NCBI GenBank assembly: GCA_018806915.1 | Contig: JAGKQI010000061.1 | Coordinates: 1,736,001 to 1,800,000, forward strand | Direction of reading: 5' to 3' | Origin: Phytophthora colocasiae | Lineage: Eukaryota > Oomycota > Peronosporomycetes > Peronosporales > Peronosporaceae | Length of the DNA: 64,000 bases | Shown here: piece after piece, positions 9,065-19,235 of the stretch | How the letters are laid out: each line of letters opens with the position of its first letter | Numbering within the stretch: position 1 is the first letter of the stretch | Program-made: the position numbers and the translations under genes | The notes under the pieces: model-generated | What the model was told of the DNA's origin: nothing | What the model saw: only the letters and a program-made list of their open reading frames with translations | Databases searched by the model: none

Positions 9065-10498
9065 ATGGACACTACCCCCAAAGAACTCGAAGCTGGGAAC
9101 TATGACATGCAAGACTCTCCGACTTGCAAAGGACAACGCAGTTCAATTACTTCAGCCTCCATCCCTCACCTGTTGCTGATCTCCATGCCTCGGATGGCCA
9201 TTCGAATGGCTTGGTCGGCACAGTGGGCGGCACTTGGACCCTATCTAGGCACAATGATGCCGAAATACGCCGTACAACTCGCTCAGATCATCGGTCCGGT
9301 CACAGGGATCCTCGTGGCCCCTATAGTCGGTGCTTTCAGTGACCGAAGTACTAACAAATGGGGACGTCGTCGACCTTTTCTTCTCTATGGCGCAGTTACA
9401 AGTGCCATTTGCTGGACTGCTATGGGCTACACTCGTCAGATCGGAGACGCATTGGGTGACGTCGGCAATGGGAAGAAAGGAGAAAAAACTGACCGATTCT
9501 GGACCATTTTCTTCACGATCTTCTTCTACGCGTGGATGGACATTACCGTGAACGTCGTGCAGACACCTTTGTACCTCATGATCTCCGACTTTGCAGGTGA
9601 ACGACAAACACTCGCATCTTCTCTCGGCCAAGGCTGGTCTTTGTTGGGGTCAGTCATGGTCTCAGGCTACATTTATTTGTTTGGAGCAGCTCACTTAACT
9701 CTCCGTTGGTTCCTCTTCATGCTGTCAGCTACGATGGTTGGTACTGTTTCGATCGCGTGTTTCTTCAGTCAAGAGCGACAGCGAGAGAAGATGGAACAGC
9801 TCACAGAGTCTGCCTGGTTGCAAGTGAAGAACGCGTTTGGATCCATCTACGATGGATTCAAGTCGCTCCCGTTTGAGCTGTTCAAATACTGCATCGTGAT
9901 CTTTTGCGTCATGTACGGATACTCCGCCTACAACGGCAACAAAGGGCAGTTCTTCGGCATTGAAGTATACAGAGGAAGTGCCATAGGGGCAAAGAATTGT
10001 GCCCCGAACTGCACAAAAGCTCAAAATGAGTACAACCGTGGCGTCCGAGTTGCAGGAGGGACCACAGACCTCTTGTTTAGCCTAGTAGGTTACGTTTACT
10101 CGTGGGTTTTACCGTGGCTGGTGAAGAAGTTCGGTGCCAAGTGGATACTTGCAGTCTCGCTACTCCCCCAGTCTTTATTGATCGTCGTGGCCTTCTCCAC
10201 TAACGTGCCACTTGATGTGGGGATTGTCATCTTCACCTCGGTCACCATCACGACCCTCTTTGCACTCAATGTACCGGTGATCGTTCACGTACTAGGACAC
10301 GATGCAGATATTGGAGTCTACGTCGGTGTCTTCAATGCGGCCAATTGCCTCGGGCAACTCCTCAACTTTATCATCGGGGCGGGTGTTGTTGATACCTCCA
10401 TGGGCTACAAACTGCCAGTATTCCTCGGTGGTATCATGAGTTTTATCGGAATGGTGTTCACTCTGTTCCTCTTCAAAGTCAAGATGCACACCTTGTAA
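9065..10498 (+). CDS. GPH-family (sucrose/glycoside:cation symporter-like) transporter 1, intact
   Basis: A 477-residue polytopic membrane protein of the major facilitator superfamily, closest in motif content to the glycoside-pentoside-hexuronide/SUT-SLC45 group: MPRMAIRMAWSAQWAALGPYL in the first segment and SDRSTNKWGRRRPF in the loop after the third. About 12 membrane segments can be traced, with a Cys-rich outside loop (NCAPNCTKAQ) near residue 310. The likely role is proton-coupled uptake of a sugar or glycoside at the plasma membrane; the substrate cannot be read from sequence. It is the only clearly intact copy of the five in this window. It converges on copy 2, whose stop lies 80 bp away. 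Start at 9065 is fixed by the core promoter. Confidence 0.88.
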   Translation: MDTTPKELEAGNYDMQDSPTCKGQRSSITSASIPHLLLISMPRMAIRMAWSAQWAALGPYLGTMMPKYAVQLAQIIGPVTGILVAPIVGAFSDRSTNKWGRRRPFLLYGAVTSAICWTAMGYTRQIGDALGDVGNGKKGEKTDRFWTIFFTIFFYAWMDITVNVVQTPLYLMISDFAGERQTLASSLGQGWSLLGSVMVSGYIYLFGAAHLTLRWFLFMLSATMVGTVSIACFFSQERQREKMEQLTESAWLQVKNAFGSIYDGFKSLPFELFKYCIVIFCVMYGYSAYNGNKGQFFGIEVYRGSAIGAKNCAPNCTKAQNEYNRGVRVAGGTTDLLFSLVGYVYSWVLPWLVKKFGAKWILAVSLLPQSLLIVVAFSTNVPLDVGIVIFTSVTITTLFALNVPVIVHVLGHDADIGVYVGVFNAANCLGQLLNFIIGAGVVDTSMGYKLPVFLGGIMSFIGMVFTLFLFKVKMHTL

Positions 10499-11737
10499 AT
10501 ATCGATAGGTTAACTTAGGACAAGAAGTAGAAGAAAAATACATTATTATGTCGACGATACATGCTGCACAACTACAATCTACATGGAGTACATTTTCATC
10601 TTGAAGAAGAAAAGAGCTGTAATAAAGCCCAGAGCGCTCATGATACCACCAAGGAACACTGGGAGCTTGTAGCCCAGAGATGTTTCCACCAGTCCAGAGC
10701 CAATTGCGAAGTTCAATAACTGCCCAAAGCAGTTTGCAGAGTTGAGAGCTCCAACATAGATGCCAATTTCCTCATCTTCACCGAAAACGTGGATAATAAC
10801 TGGCACAATAAGGGCGAACCACACCGCTTGAGTGATACTCGTGATCGCCACCACGAGCACGTTGAAAGAAACGCTGGTGGTCCATGCCATGATCATTAGA
10901 AACATCTGCGGGATGGTCGAGAGCGTCAAAACCCACTTCACTCCGAACTTGTGCACTAGAAACGGCAGTGTCCACGAGTAAATGTATCCCACAATATTGA
11001 ATAAAAGGTCAGCACGGCCACCAGCGATACTGACGCCGTGGTTGTAGGCGTCTTGCTCAGGTGTGCACGGGTTGCACGTGTCGGCGTTCTCGGCCGATCC
11101 ATTGTACACTTCCAGGCCGAAGAACTGCCCCTTGTTGCCATTGTACGCCGTGTAGCCATACTGGACGAAGAAGAAGCAAACGCCGTAGATCGCGAGCACA
11201 CCGGGGAGTGTACGAATACCATGGTAAACCGAAGCGAAGGCATGGCCGATGCGCTTCCAGGTCGAAACAGCGTCAACCTTACTAGGGTCCAGTGGGGTTT
11301 CTTTCGCGAATACCACAGCTACAGTGATGCAGATGAACATCGTACCGGACAACATCCACATGAACTCATGGAGGGTCTTGTGGGCGGCACCGAAGAACTC
11401 AATGTAACCAGCCACGAGGATAGAGCCCAGTGTCGACCAAGCTTGACCGAGAGCAGCTCCAGTTGTCTGACGATCACCAGCGAAGTCAGCGACGAGAAGC
11501 ATCGCTGGAGTTTGTACGACGTTCACTGTGATGTCCATCCACAAGTAGAAGAACACAGTTAGAGTCGAAGTCCACGTGCGGTCCGTTGGTTGTCCATCAG
11601 TGCCATCTCCGTGATCCCCTAGAGCTTCACCCATATCGCGCGTGTAGCTCATGGCGATCCAGCAGATGATACTGAGAATACCAGCAACAATCAGGAACGG
11701 ACGGCGTCGGCCGTACTTGGCAGTGCTACGATCACTG

Positions 11738-12004
11738 TGACACGCCCGTGGCTTGCAGAGAGGCGAATCTGGCACCGTAGTCCTTGCTTGAGAGGGGCTG
11801 CGATGTAGAAGGTAAAATGGAGAATGAATTTATAGATTAGAGTGCCTCGTGCGCTAGCCTACTTCATGCTAGTTCCTACTCTGACAATCTGTGGCCCGTA
11901 CATGTATCCAGGAGTCTTCCACAAGAAGTAGCTACTCCCACAATTCCACCACCTGCAAGGAGTGGTGCTCCCACCTGCCAAGTGTGGTGCTCTCACCCGT
12001 GTCA
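11738..12004 (-). repeat. 3' LTR of the Gypsy element in transporter 2
   Basis: A 267-bp repeat matching 16096-16362. In element orientation it is the downstream LTR, directly preceded by the purine tract. Confidence 0.95.
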
Positions 12005-12029
12005 TGCTCCCCCCATGATGTTGTGCTAG

Positions 12030-15000
12030 CTAGCACGGGAAGATTCGGCGCAAACTGACTTGCTGAAGCGAAGTCCCTTTGTCCAAGGTCACTGTGCCGT
12101 TGTTGTGCACGGTCTTGATCGGGAATGGGCCGTCAGCGACGCGCTTGAGCTTGGCCCGAAAGTGTTTAGGGATCCGTAGCATCACTTGGTCCCCGGGCTT
12201 GTAGAAGTGCTCGAGACGCTTGTCGTTCTCGCGATCGTTGTCGGCAAGAATTGCATTGAATCTTCGCTTTGATAAGTAGCTCCAGTTAGCGTCGTACAAT
12301 TGGCGCGAGATCATATCTTGTCCGAAGATGAGCTGGCCAGGAGAAGCATTGAGGATGCTATGATAGCTGGCTCGGACAGCAAAAGCTGCGTAGTAGATCA
12401 CCTTCCTCCAGTCTGCTCCTTCGTGACAGCGGAGGATGTTTCCAATCTCGAGGTGTACTCGTTCACAGATCGCATTTGCTTGTGGGTTCTTTGCCGTAAT
12501 TGGCTTGGCCGTAATTCCGTAGCTTCGAAGTAGCTCTTGGAACTCTTCACCGGTAAACTCTGGTCCCTGATCATGTACCACCTTGCGAGGTCTCGGGTAT
12601 CGACAGAGCCATTCACGGTCGAAGCTTTCAGCCGTTGTAAGCGATTCTTTGTCGGGTTGGACGCCGACCTCCAGCCAACGGGTCGCCTGGTCGATCATGG
12701 TGATCCCGTAGCCTTTTCCTTCGTAAGGTCCGATAAGATCGACGTGAACAACGTCAAATGGGTTCACGGTTTTCATTGTTCGCGGTGGCAACAGCCCATA
12801 ATCTTGTTTCCCGCCGTGCGACTTAGCACGCTTACAGACAATGCACTTCCGTACAAACTGGTCGATGGTGGTCTCCATGCTAGGCCAGTAGAACGTGATC
12901 CTCATCGTCTTGTACTGCCTTTCGCTCGCAGGGTGTCCGAGGTTCTGATGGTACCACGAGATGAGGTCGTCACGCAGGGTCTCTGGGGCAATCACTCTCT
13001 TCTGGTACGCCACTAAGGTGCACCCTAGCAGTGGCATGAGCTGATAGTCCGGGTTGTTGTTGCCGGCCATACACGCGGATTTAATCTTCATGATCATCTC
13101 ATCAGCGTCTTGGTACTGTCGGAGAACAGGTCCATGCATTACGCACTCAATGGCTTCGGTCGCTGCGCAGATCTCCTCGTACAGTGACTTGCCCTCGTCC
13201 ATCGCGAAACGCATGCGCGAGAAGGCATCAGCGCCTACGTTCTTCACGCCTTCAATGTAGTGTAGAGAAAGTCGATATTCAGACAGAAGCAGCTTCCAGC
13301 GTTTGACTCGGAGACTCGTCTCGGTAGGATAGATTAGATTCTTGTGATCAGTGTGCACCACCACCGGAAAGCCGAGTAGCATCGTCCGATACTCACGTAG
13401 CAGCTCGACGATCGAAAGCAGTTCCAGCTCCATCGTAGTATAGTTGATCTGGTGTTTGTTCAACGTTCTTGAATAGCACGCAAGGATCTTCGTCTCCTGC
13501 ATCACTAATCCACCGAGTTGTGTCCCGCTCGCGTCCGCGTACAGCTGGAACGGCTTGTCAAAGTCTGGGAAGGACAACAGCACGGCTTCAGCAAAAGCTC
13601 GTTGTATGGCTCGAAAAGCCTCGGTGTCACTGGGTAGCCACGTGAACGGGACCTTGCTGCTTGTAAACCTGTGCAGCGGTTTGCACAGTGTAGTCTTGTT
13701 CGGCACCATGTCCCTGTAGTAATTGATCATGCCCAGGAAGCGTCGCAACTCCTTACGATTGCGCGGCACCGCAATCTGCTGAATGGCCTGTATCTTCTTA
13801 GCCTGAGGCTTCACACCCTCCGCTGAGAGCGTGTAGCCTAAATAGTCCACTTCTGCTCGTAAAATGTGGCACTTCTTTCCATTCAGAGTGACATTGTAGC
13901 TCTCCAAGCGCTCGAACACGATGCGCAAGTGTTCCAGGTGCTCTTCTTCGTCCTTCGAGAACACCAAAATATCATCCAAGTAGACAACGACGAACTCCAA
14001 GTCACCGACGACCCTTTCCATGCACGCCTGGTACTCGTCCGGGGCCGTCGAGATGCCCATCGGAAGGCGCTTGTACTGGAACTTGCCGAACGGCAGACAG
14101 AATGCAGTTAGCGGGCGGCTCTGCTTCGCCAGTCTCCTCGCATAGTAGCCAAGGTTAGCATCGAACGTCGAGATGCACTTTGCCTTGGCAAGTCGCATCA
14201 AAATCTCGCGGATACGCGGCACGTAGTATGGACTCCTGCGCAAGAACTTGTTAAGCCATCTGTAGTCGATAAGTAGTCGCAGTGAGCCATCTTTCTTTAC
14301 CAGGAAGAACGCGGGAGACGCCATTTCAGAATCGTAAATCTGCTCCAGCACATCAGCGTTAATTAGGCGTTGAATCACTTCCTTAGCTTTCTCTTCCTGG
14401 CTACGTGGGATAGCGTAGGGCTTCGCATGCACCGGCTTGTAGTCAGGCGAGATCGGGATCAAGTAGTCGTCAAAACGCATGCGTCCTAAGTGTCCATCGT
14501 ATAGCTTCTGGTGCTTCACCAACAAGTCCAAGTACTTCTGAGCAAGTTCTGCATCCTGGAGTTCTGGCAGCAGCTGCTCGGGTTGGACAGCACCATCAGC
14601 GATCTCTTTCGTCTCATCCGGGTACAAGTCCTCCTGTTGTGCATCTTGCTCACTTGTTTCATGCCCTTTTGATCCACCACGACCGGTATTTAAACGATAA
14701 CTGTTCTCGTCCCACTGAACCACTTTGTCTTTGAAATTGAGTATCAGGCCGAGGGCGTTCATAATGTCTCGGCCGATCACCATTGCATCGTGGCTGTCTT
14801 CGATCACCTCGAAACGGTGAGTGATAACGGAGTCTGACTTCAGTGTCGGGATGGTAAACTGCACCATCGTCGTTCCACCACTGGTAACGGAACCGCTCAT
14901 CGTCTCAAAGACAGTTGGAGATGCAGGGATAAACTTCCTCCCGAGGTTCACATTGGCTGTTAGCGTTGCGCCGTTGATGATGCTCTTGGATGCACCACTG

Positions 15001-16028
15001 TCCAACAGAGCGTCAAATACCTGACCGCCGCGTTTTAGTTTTACCGGAATACGCAATGGAGCACTTGTTGGGCGTTCCTCCTTCGTCACTAGTCCAATAA
15101 ACTTGAACTCATCACTTGCATCTGAGTCTGAGTCCGATACTGAGTCCTTGCGGATGCGGGGGTACCGAGTTTTGCGCTTTCCTGAGGAGGATGGCTTCGT
15201 CTCGACGAGCTTTTGCTCCTCCTTCTTTTTCACAGTGTAGCAGTCGCTGGTATTGTGCGAGTTCGATTTGTGGAACGAACACCACTTGTCGCCTTTAGCC
15301 TTCCGCTCCGAGCGATCACCGTTCTTCTTGCGGTCTTTATTCTGACTTTTGGAGTTGTTCCTATCTCCCTGTTGATCCTTGGTCCGACCATTGTGCTGCT
15401 TTCCATGCTTCTGCTCGCGTGTCACTAGCTGCTGTTCAGCTTTCTCAATACGCGAAAAATAAAGCACAAGCTCGCTGAACCGATCGTGCACGATGCCTGC
15501 TGCAGCCAGCTTCTCTTGCCATGCTCGTGGCATTCCTCGTTTGAGGTAACGGCACTGCTGTACCTCAGGTACTTCTTCAGCGTTCAGCGGTAGCTCGGCG
15601 AACATACGGACGTTCTCCTTCAGGCGCTGGGAGAACTTGGCGACAGTCTCGTCGCGCTGTTTCTTCATGGTCCAGAGCTCGTTATCCAAGTCTTCACTAA
15701 AGTCCGCAGGGACCGTCAGCAGGCCAACGTCCGAGAAGAACTCTTCGAAGCTCCTTCCCGTATTGACAGCGTCAATGGCGGCTTGCTCTACGTCAGACTC
15801 CAACTCTCCGTCGATCAGCGCGACCAAGTTGTGAGCCTTCTGCTCGTCCGTCCATTGCTTCTTCCGAGCGAGACTGCGGAATTGACTGCTCCATTTGAGC
15901 CAGTCGCGAGCACTTCCTCCTTGAAACTTCGGGATCTTGATGGTAGCCGTCTCCGCAGGAACGTCAGCGGTAGCGGGCGTGATCACCAAAGTGTAGGTTA
16001 CGAACTCAGCCTTGTTCGATCGCCCCAT
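12030..16028 (-). CDS. gag-pol: Gypsy Gag-Pol polyprotein, single ORF
   Basis: 1332 residues with no internal stop. Gag occupies about 1-300, with a zinc-knuckle-like site at 250-263 using C-X2-H-X4-H-X4-C rather than CCHC. Protease: LLDSGASKS around 341-349. RT: DYRWLNKF (588-595), first Asp in TFDANLGYY (621-629), YLDD at 683-686. RNase H: LYADASG (Asp about 832), TMELELL, HTDHKNL. Integrase: HQNLGH...CIVC zinc site (1027-1065) and DDE residues at about D1097, D1153 and E1189. There is no clear chromodomain; the protein ends about 140 residues after the catalytic Glu. ATG at 16028 lies 67 nt inside the 5' LTR. Gag and Pol are fused, unlike the chromovirus at 806-6091. Confidence 0.92.
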   Translation of the reverse strand: MGRSNKAEFVTYTLVITPATADVPAETATIKIPKFQGGSARDWLKWSSQFRSLARKKQWTDEQKAHNLVALIDGELESDVEQAAIDAVNTGRSFEEFFSDVGLLTVPADFSEDLDNELWTMKKQRDETVAKFSQRLKENVRMFAELPLNAEEVPEVQQCRYLKRGMPRAWQEKLAAAGIVHDRFSELVLYFSRIEKAEQQLVTREQKHGKQHNGRTKDQQGDRNNSKSQNKDRKKNGDRSERKAKGDKWCSFHKSNSHNTSDCYTVKKKEEQKLVETKPSSSGKRKTRYPRIRKDSVSDSDSDASDEFKFIGLVTKEERPTSAPLRIPVKLKRGGQVFDALLDSGASKSIINGATLTANVNLGRKFIPASPTVFETMSGSVTSGGTTMVQFTIPTLKSDSVITHRFEVIEDSHDAMVIGRDIMNALGLILNFKDKVVQWDENSYRLNTGRGGSKGHETSEQDAQQEDLYPDETKEIADGAVQPEQLLPELQDAELAQKYLDLLVKHQKLYDGHLGRMRFDDYLIPISPDYKPVHAKPYAIPRSQEEKAKEVIQRLINADVLEQIYDSEMASPAFFLVKKDGSLRLLIDYRWLNKFLRRSPYYVPRIREILMRLAKAKCISTFDANLGYYARRLAKQSRPLTAFCLPFGKFQYKRLPMGISTAPDEYQACMERVVGDLEFVVVYLDDILVFSKDEEEHLEHLRIVFERLESYNVTLNGKKCHILRAEVDYLGYTLSAEGVKPQAKKIQAIQQIAVPRNRKELRRFLGMINYYRDMVPNKTTLCKPLHRFTSSKVPFTWLPSDTEAFRAIQRAFAEAVLLSFPDFDKPFQLYADASGTQLGGLVMQETKILACYSRTLNKHQINYTTMELELLSIVELLREYRTMLLGFPVVVHTDHKNLIYPTETSLRVKRWKLLLSEYRLSLHYIEGVKNVGADAFSRMRFAMDEGKSLYEEICAATEAIECVMHGPVLRQYQDADEMIMKIKSACMAGNNNPDYQLMPLLGCTLVAYQKRVIAPETLRDDLISWYHQNLGHPASERQYKTMRITFYWPSMETTIDQFVRKCIVCKRAKSHGGKQDYGLLPPRTMKTVNPFDVVHVDLIGPYEGKGYGITMIDQATRWLEVGVQPDKESLTTAESFDREWLCRYPRPRKVVHDQGPEFTGEEFQELLRSYGITAKPITAKNPQANAICERVHLEIGNILRCHEGADWRKVIYYAAFAVRASYHSILNASPGQLIFGQDMISRQLYDANWSYLSKRRFNAILADNDRENDKRLEHFYKPGDQVMLRIPKHFRAKLKRVADGPFPIKTVHNNGTVTLDKGTSLQQVSLRRIFPC

Positions 16029-16095
16029 GCTTGATAAGGCGGTTGGTTGATTCCCTTATTTCCGATTTCCAAATTTCAAGTTTGATATATCAAAA

Positions 16096-16362
16096 TGACA
16101 CGCCCGTGGCTTGCAGAGAGGCGAATCTGGCACCGTAGTCCTTGCTTGAGAGGGGCTGCGATGTAGAAGGTAAAATGGAGAATGAATTTATAGATTAGAG
16201 TGCCTCGTGCGCTAGCCTACTTCATGCTAGTTCCTACTCTGACAATCTGTGGCCCGTACATGTATCCAGGAGTCTTCCACAAGAAGTAGCTACTCCCACA
16301 ATTCCACCACCTGCAAGGAGTGGTGCTCCCACCTGCCAAGTGTGGTGCTCTCACCCGTGTCA
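16096..16362 (-). repeat. 5' LTR of the Gypsy element in transporter 2
   Basis: A 267-bp repeat identical by eye to 11738-12004. It is followed in element orientation by the palindrome at the primer-site position and, 67 nt in, the polyprotein ATG. Confidence 0.95.
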
Positions 16363-16684
16363 ACTGAGGACACCAATACTAGGTCCAACCAGTACTCCGA
16401 CAATGGGACCGATGAACTGGGTCACTTGTACGGCGAAATTGGGCAACATAGTGGACAGATAGGGGCCGAGTGCTGCCCATTGAGCTGACCAGGCCATGTT
16501 GATAGCCATCCGTGGCATTGAAACCGCGAGCAGCAACCAGATAGGAGGGTGAGATAACGGAGTTTGTTCATCACCACCTTCCTTCATAGTGCCAGGTTTG
16601 GGCGAGTTCTGGAGATCGTAACCTTTCTCGACGTCGGCCATGCTGCAGAAGTCTCAATGAATTGTCCAGTTAAGTCGAGAGAGA

Positions 16685-16702
16685 GCAAATTGCAGAATGG
16701 AA
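16685..16702 (-). promoter_or_regulatory. initiator/FPR core promoter of transporter 2
   Basis: On the minus strand the sequence reads ttccattctgcaatttgc, an almost perfect oomycete initiator plus FPR, 44-61 nt upstream of the ATG at 16641. The promoter is intact although the gene body is disrupted. Confidence 0.65.
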
Positions 16703-16912
16703 AGACAAACCAAGCGAGAAAGTCGGTTTGAACGTGGTAACGAATGGCAGGGTTACGTGTACCATCCGCTGCAGGTGAGAAACAGCCAGCCAAAGAACCA
16801 ACAGCATGAGCGGTGACCCACAAACAGCAAAGCCTTTGGTGCGGTGCCTGGAGCAGATGGACTGGGTAGGGGACTTTTACGCAGCAATTGGAGGGTGCTA
16901 TACAGTAAAGTA

Positions 16913-17394
16913 CTTCTCCGGTCCACCGTACTATCGCCCATTAGGTTTTTTGGTGAGCCACACAAAATTGTTAGCAGTATTTGATTGGTAAAAAATAACT
17001 TGTCTTGCTGTTTTTGGCGTATTTTATTCCGCTAGGTGTCATGCTGCAATAAAACCTCGCTGGCGCGCGATCAATTTTTAGCCCATTGAAGCGTTTACAG
17101 ACAATATCGGTTTGCCAGGACGGAGTCAATTAGCTCCTACCGCTCGTGTAAAAGTGCGATGGATTATCGCTAAAAATTGACCGAATTACGAAATTTAACC
17201 TTACGGCTCCTCTCAGACGCAAGACAAAAGTTACTCTACCATTCAAACGAAGGCTCCGTTTCAGCAGGAAGTCCGGGAGCACATACCTTGCGCCTTCAGC
17301 TTTCTAATGGTGTGCGCCATGCTTGCTAACTCTAAAAACTTTTTCCGCTATGCCCACTTTTTAGAAATGGCGATAGTACGGTGGACCGGAGAAG
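16913..17394. mobile_element. MITE with 26-bp terminal inverted repeats and TA duplication
   Basis: The sequence starting cttctccggtccaccgtact at 16913 recurs inverted ending at 17394; 26 bp match perfectly and the flanking TA (16911-16912 and 17395-17396) is the target duplication, as for Tc1/mariner-type elements. The 482-bp interior is A/T-rich and has no coding capacity. It is a non-autonomous element whose TIR differs from that of the adjacent mariner. Confidence 0.85.
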
Positions 17395-17396
17395 TA

Positions 17397-18878
17397 CACC
17401 TTTTCCCGGTCAAGTTGCAATTTTTTTCAACCAAATTGCAAATTGAGGATAAAAGGTATTTTGTGTACTGTCATAAAAAGTGATTTTTCACGTTTTGCAA
17501 AATCGATGGGTACACTTTTCAAGCAATATGCAAAACGACCCGCGCCAACCATTTTGGCGCGAACATCCAACCGTCTAAGAAAGTATGAACTTCTGATCTC
17601 ACTTCCGCTAATGCCGTCCGCAACACAGCCCAGCAAGACCAACGTGTCGTACGAGCGAGCCCAGGCAAAGGCTCGCGTCGTTCGAGCCTTTCAGGAAGGT
17701 AAAAACTGGCGGGAAGTTGCAATTGCCAACGACTTGAAGTATCATACCGCTCGTCGCGCAATTCTCGCCGCGAACACGGAACCAAAGCAACGAGGTGGCT
17801 TACGCCAAGCCTCAGTTAAAATGACAGTGGAAGTTATGTCCAAAATCGAAGAGCTCATCGACGACGACTGCCGCATGATTCTGCAGCAGCTATGCGACCG
17901 TATCCTGTCGGACCTTGGAGTTAGGGCGAGCAAGTCGTCCGTCCACCGCGCGTTGCAGGGCATGCTGTACTCGACTAAGCGCCTACGCATCGAGAAAGCG
18001 ACCATGAACTCAACAGTCAACAAGGAGAAGCGCAAGACCTTCGTCCAAGAGCTGAACAAGCACATGCGGAACGGTGACATGGTGGTGTATCAAGATGAAA
18101 CTAACTTTAATCTCTACCTTTCTAGAAATCAAGGATGGTCTCGCGTTGGTGAACGAGCTGTCGTCCAGCTACCCCCATCGAAAGGACAAAACCTTCACGT
18201 GCAGGGCGGAGTTTCAGTTGGCTCCGGCATAATCTTGATGCGAACCCATGAGGGATCCGTCAAGAAGCAGGAGAACGCACGATTTATAGCGGACTTGTTT
18301 ATCGCTGCCCTTCGGTCTGACGAGTACGAAGAGATGCAACCCGACAAGATTGTTGTCGTCACGGATAACGCGCCTGCCCATAGCCAAGTCGAGAACTTGG
18401 CACGTGAGTACCTAGCCGAGGACGGTATCATGAACCTGAACAAGCTTGTCGTTCTTCGACTTGGCCCCTACAGCCCGATGCTAAACCCCATCGAAGGATG
18501 CTGGAACTCACTCAAGGCGAAGATGCGCCGCTTCATGACGGAGAAAAAGGACGCGTTCATGGTGCGTGGTGAGTACGACACGTATACCGCGCATCGACTA
18601 GCGTTGATGAAAGAAGCTGTAGAGGTCAGTAAGGTTGTAATTACGCGCCAACTAGTGTGTCGTTACGAGCGTCACTGCATGCGTCTCTGTTTTGCCGCAG
18701 AGAACGGTTCCGACATGCCTCTGGGCGCGTAAGTGAAGGTTTGCAACTTGCATGAAAAATGGAAAGCGCCATTTTGCAAAACATGAAAAATGCATCGACT
18801 TTGTTCACTTGAAGCATTCCCGGCTTTGACACTTTGCAACTTGGATGAAAAAACTTGCAATTTGACCGGGAAAAGGTG
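17397..18878 (+). mobile_element. Tc1/mariner-superfamily transposon, apparently complete
   Basis: 1482 bp bounded by inverted ends beginning caccttttcccggtcaa (17397) and its complement ending at 18878, with one mismatch over about 23 bp, and TA on both outer sides (17395-17396, 18879-18880). A single transposase ORF fills the interior. The left TA is also the right target duplication of the MITE at 16913-17394, so mariner inserted exactly at the MITE boundary after it. Confidence 0.9.
17611..18732 (+). CDS. Tc1/mariner-type DDE transposase
   Basis: From ATG 17611 the protein has 373 residues; the frame is open further upstream, with another ATG at 17506. An N-terminal helix-turn-helix (AKARVVRAFQEGKNWREVAI) is followed by a second DNA-binding region and the DDE_3-type catalytic core: VVYQDETNFNLY, VVVTDNAPAHS and YSPMLNPIEGCWNSLK supply D, D and E. 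It cuts and rejoins the element at TA sites in the nucleus. No stop or frameshift interrupts it and the ends are intact, so the copy may be active. Confidence 0.9.
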   Translation: MPSATQPSKTNVSYERAQAKARVVRAFQEGKNWREVAIANDLKYHTARRAILAANTEPKQRGGLRQASVKMTVEVMSKIEELIDDDCRMILQQLCDRILSDLGVRASKSSVHRALQGMLYSTKRLRIEKATMNSTVNKEKRKTFVQELNKHMRNGDMVVYQDETNFNLYLSRNQGWSRVGERAVVQLPPSKGQNLHVQGGVSVGSGIILMRTHEGSVKKQENARFIADLFIAALRSDEYEEMQPDKIVVVTDNAPAHSQVENLAREYLAEDGIMNLNKLVVLRLGPYSPMLNPIEGCWNSLKAKMRRFMTEKKDAFMVRGEYDTYTAHRLALMKEAVEVSKVVITRQLVCRYERHCMRLCFAAENGSDMPLGA

Positions 18879-18880
18879 TA

Positions 18881-19235
18881 TACCTAAGAGTATGATAGTG
18901 GCGCTGGTTGAAAAGAGCTGCTAGTGTAGTGTAGAAGAGAATACTTAACATCGTAACTTTCAGTTGCAGTGCACCTTACACAATATTGCGCTTGCAATGC
19001 ATCGTGGGTATTCCGTTGTGTTATCGAGCAACAAGTTCTAATGCTTGAAGCATGTTAGCCGCAATTAGGCAACGAAAGTGTGGAGGCGGTACGCAGCATT
19101 GAAGTTGCCGAGGTGATGAACACTTGTCCTTCCTGTGCAGCACAGTGTGCTCTGTGAATTGGACAAAGCCAGCTGGCCCATAATATTATGGGCGAATGTG
19201 AGTTGGCAATGTATCGTCACGCCGGCAGTGCCTCA
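18881..19235. other. spacer between mariner and the 5.2-kb TIR unit
   Basis: No coding sequence is seen. It contains a short palindrome (cataatattatg, about 19180) and is otherwise featureless. Confidence 0.4.

Larger units (their letters stand above)
11738..16362 (-). mobile_element. Gypsy LTR retrotransposon, full length, apparently intact
   Basis: The 4625-bp element lies on the minus strand inside transporter 2. Its two 267-bp LTRs read identically and each begins TGACACG and ends CGTGTCA, a 7-bp terminal inverted repeat. Target duplication is 4 bp (actg). Inside is one long open polyprotein. A polypurine tract (ggggggagca in element sense, about 12005-12014) abuts the 3' LTR. Where the primer-binding site should be (16081-16095) lies a perfect 14-bp palindrome. 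Everything needed for autonomous movement is present, and with identical LTRs this insertion may be polymorphic between strains. Confidence 0.95.
10579..16641 (-). pseudogene. GPH-family transporter 2, split by an LTR retrotransposon
   Basis: The two halves are 16641-16367 (N-terminus, MADVEKGYDLQNSPKPG to GPSIGVLS) and 11737-10579 (DRSTAKYGRRRPF to KMKMYSM). A 4-bp duplication, actg, at 11734-11737 and 16363-16366 flanks the inserted element. Without the element and one actg, the halves join in frame to exactly 477 codons plus stop, the same length as copy 1, with no other defects seen. The gene was therefore functional until a recent insertion inside the loop after membrane segment 3. Truncated transcripts of either half are unlikely to make a working transporter. 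The promoter survives at 16685-16702. Confidence 0.92.
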
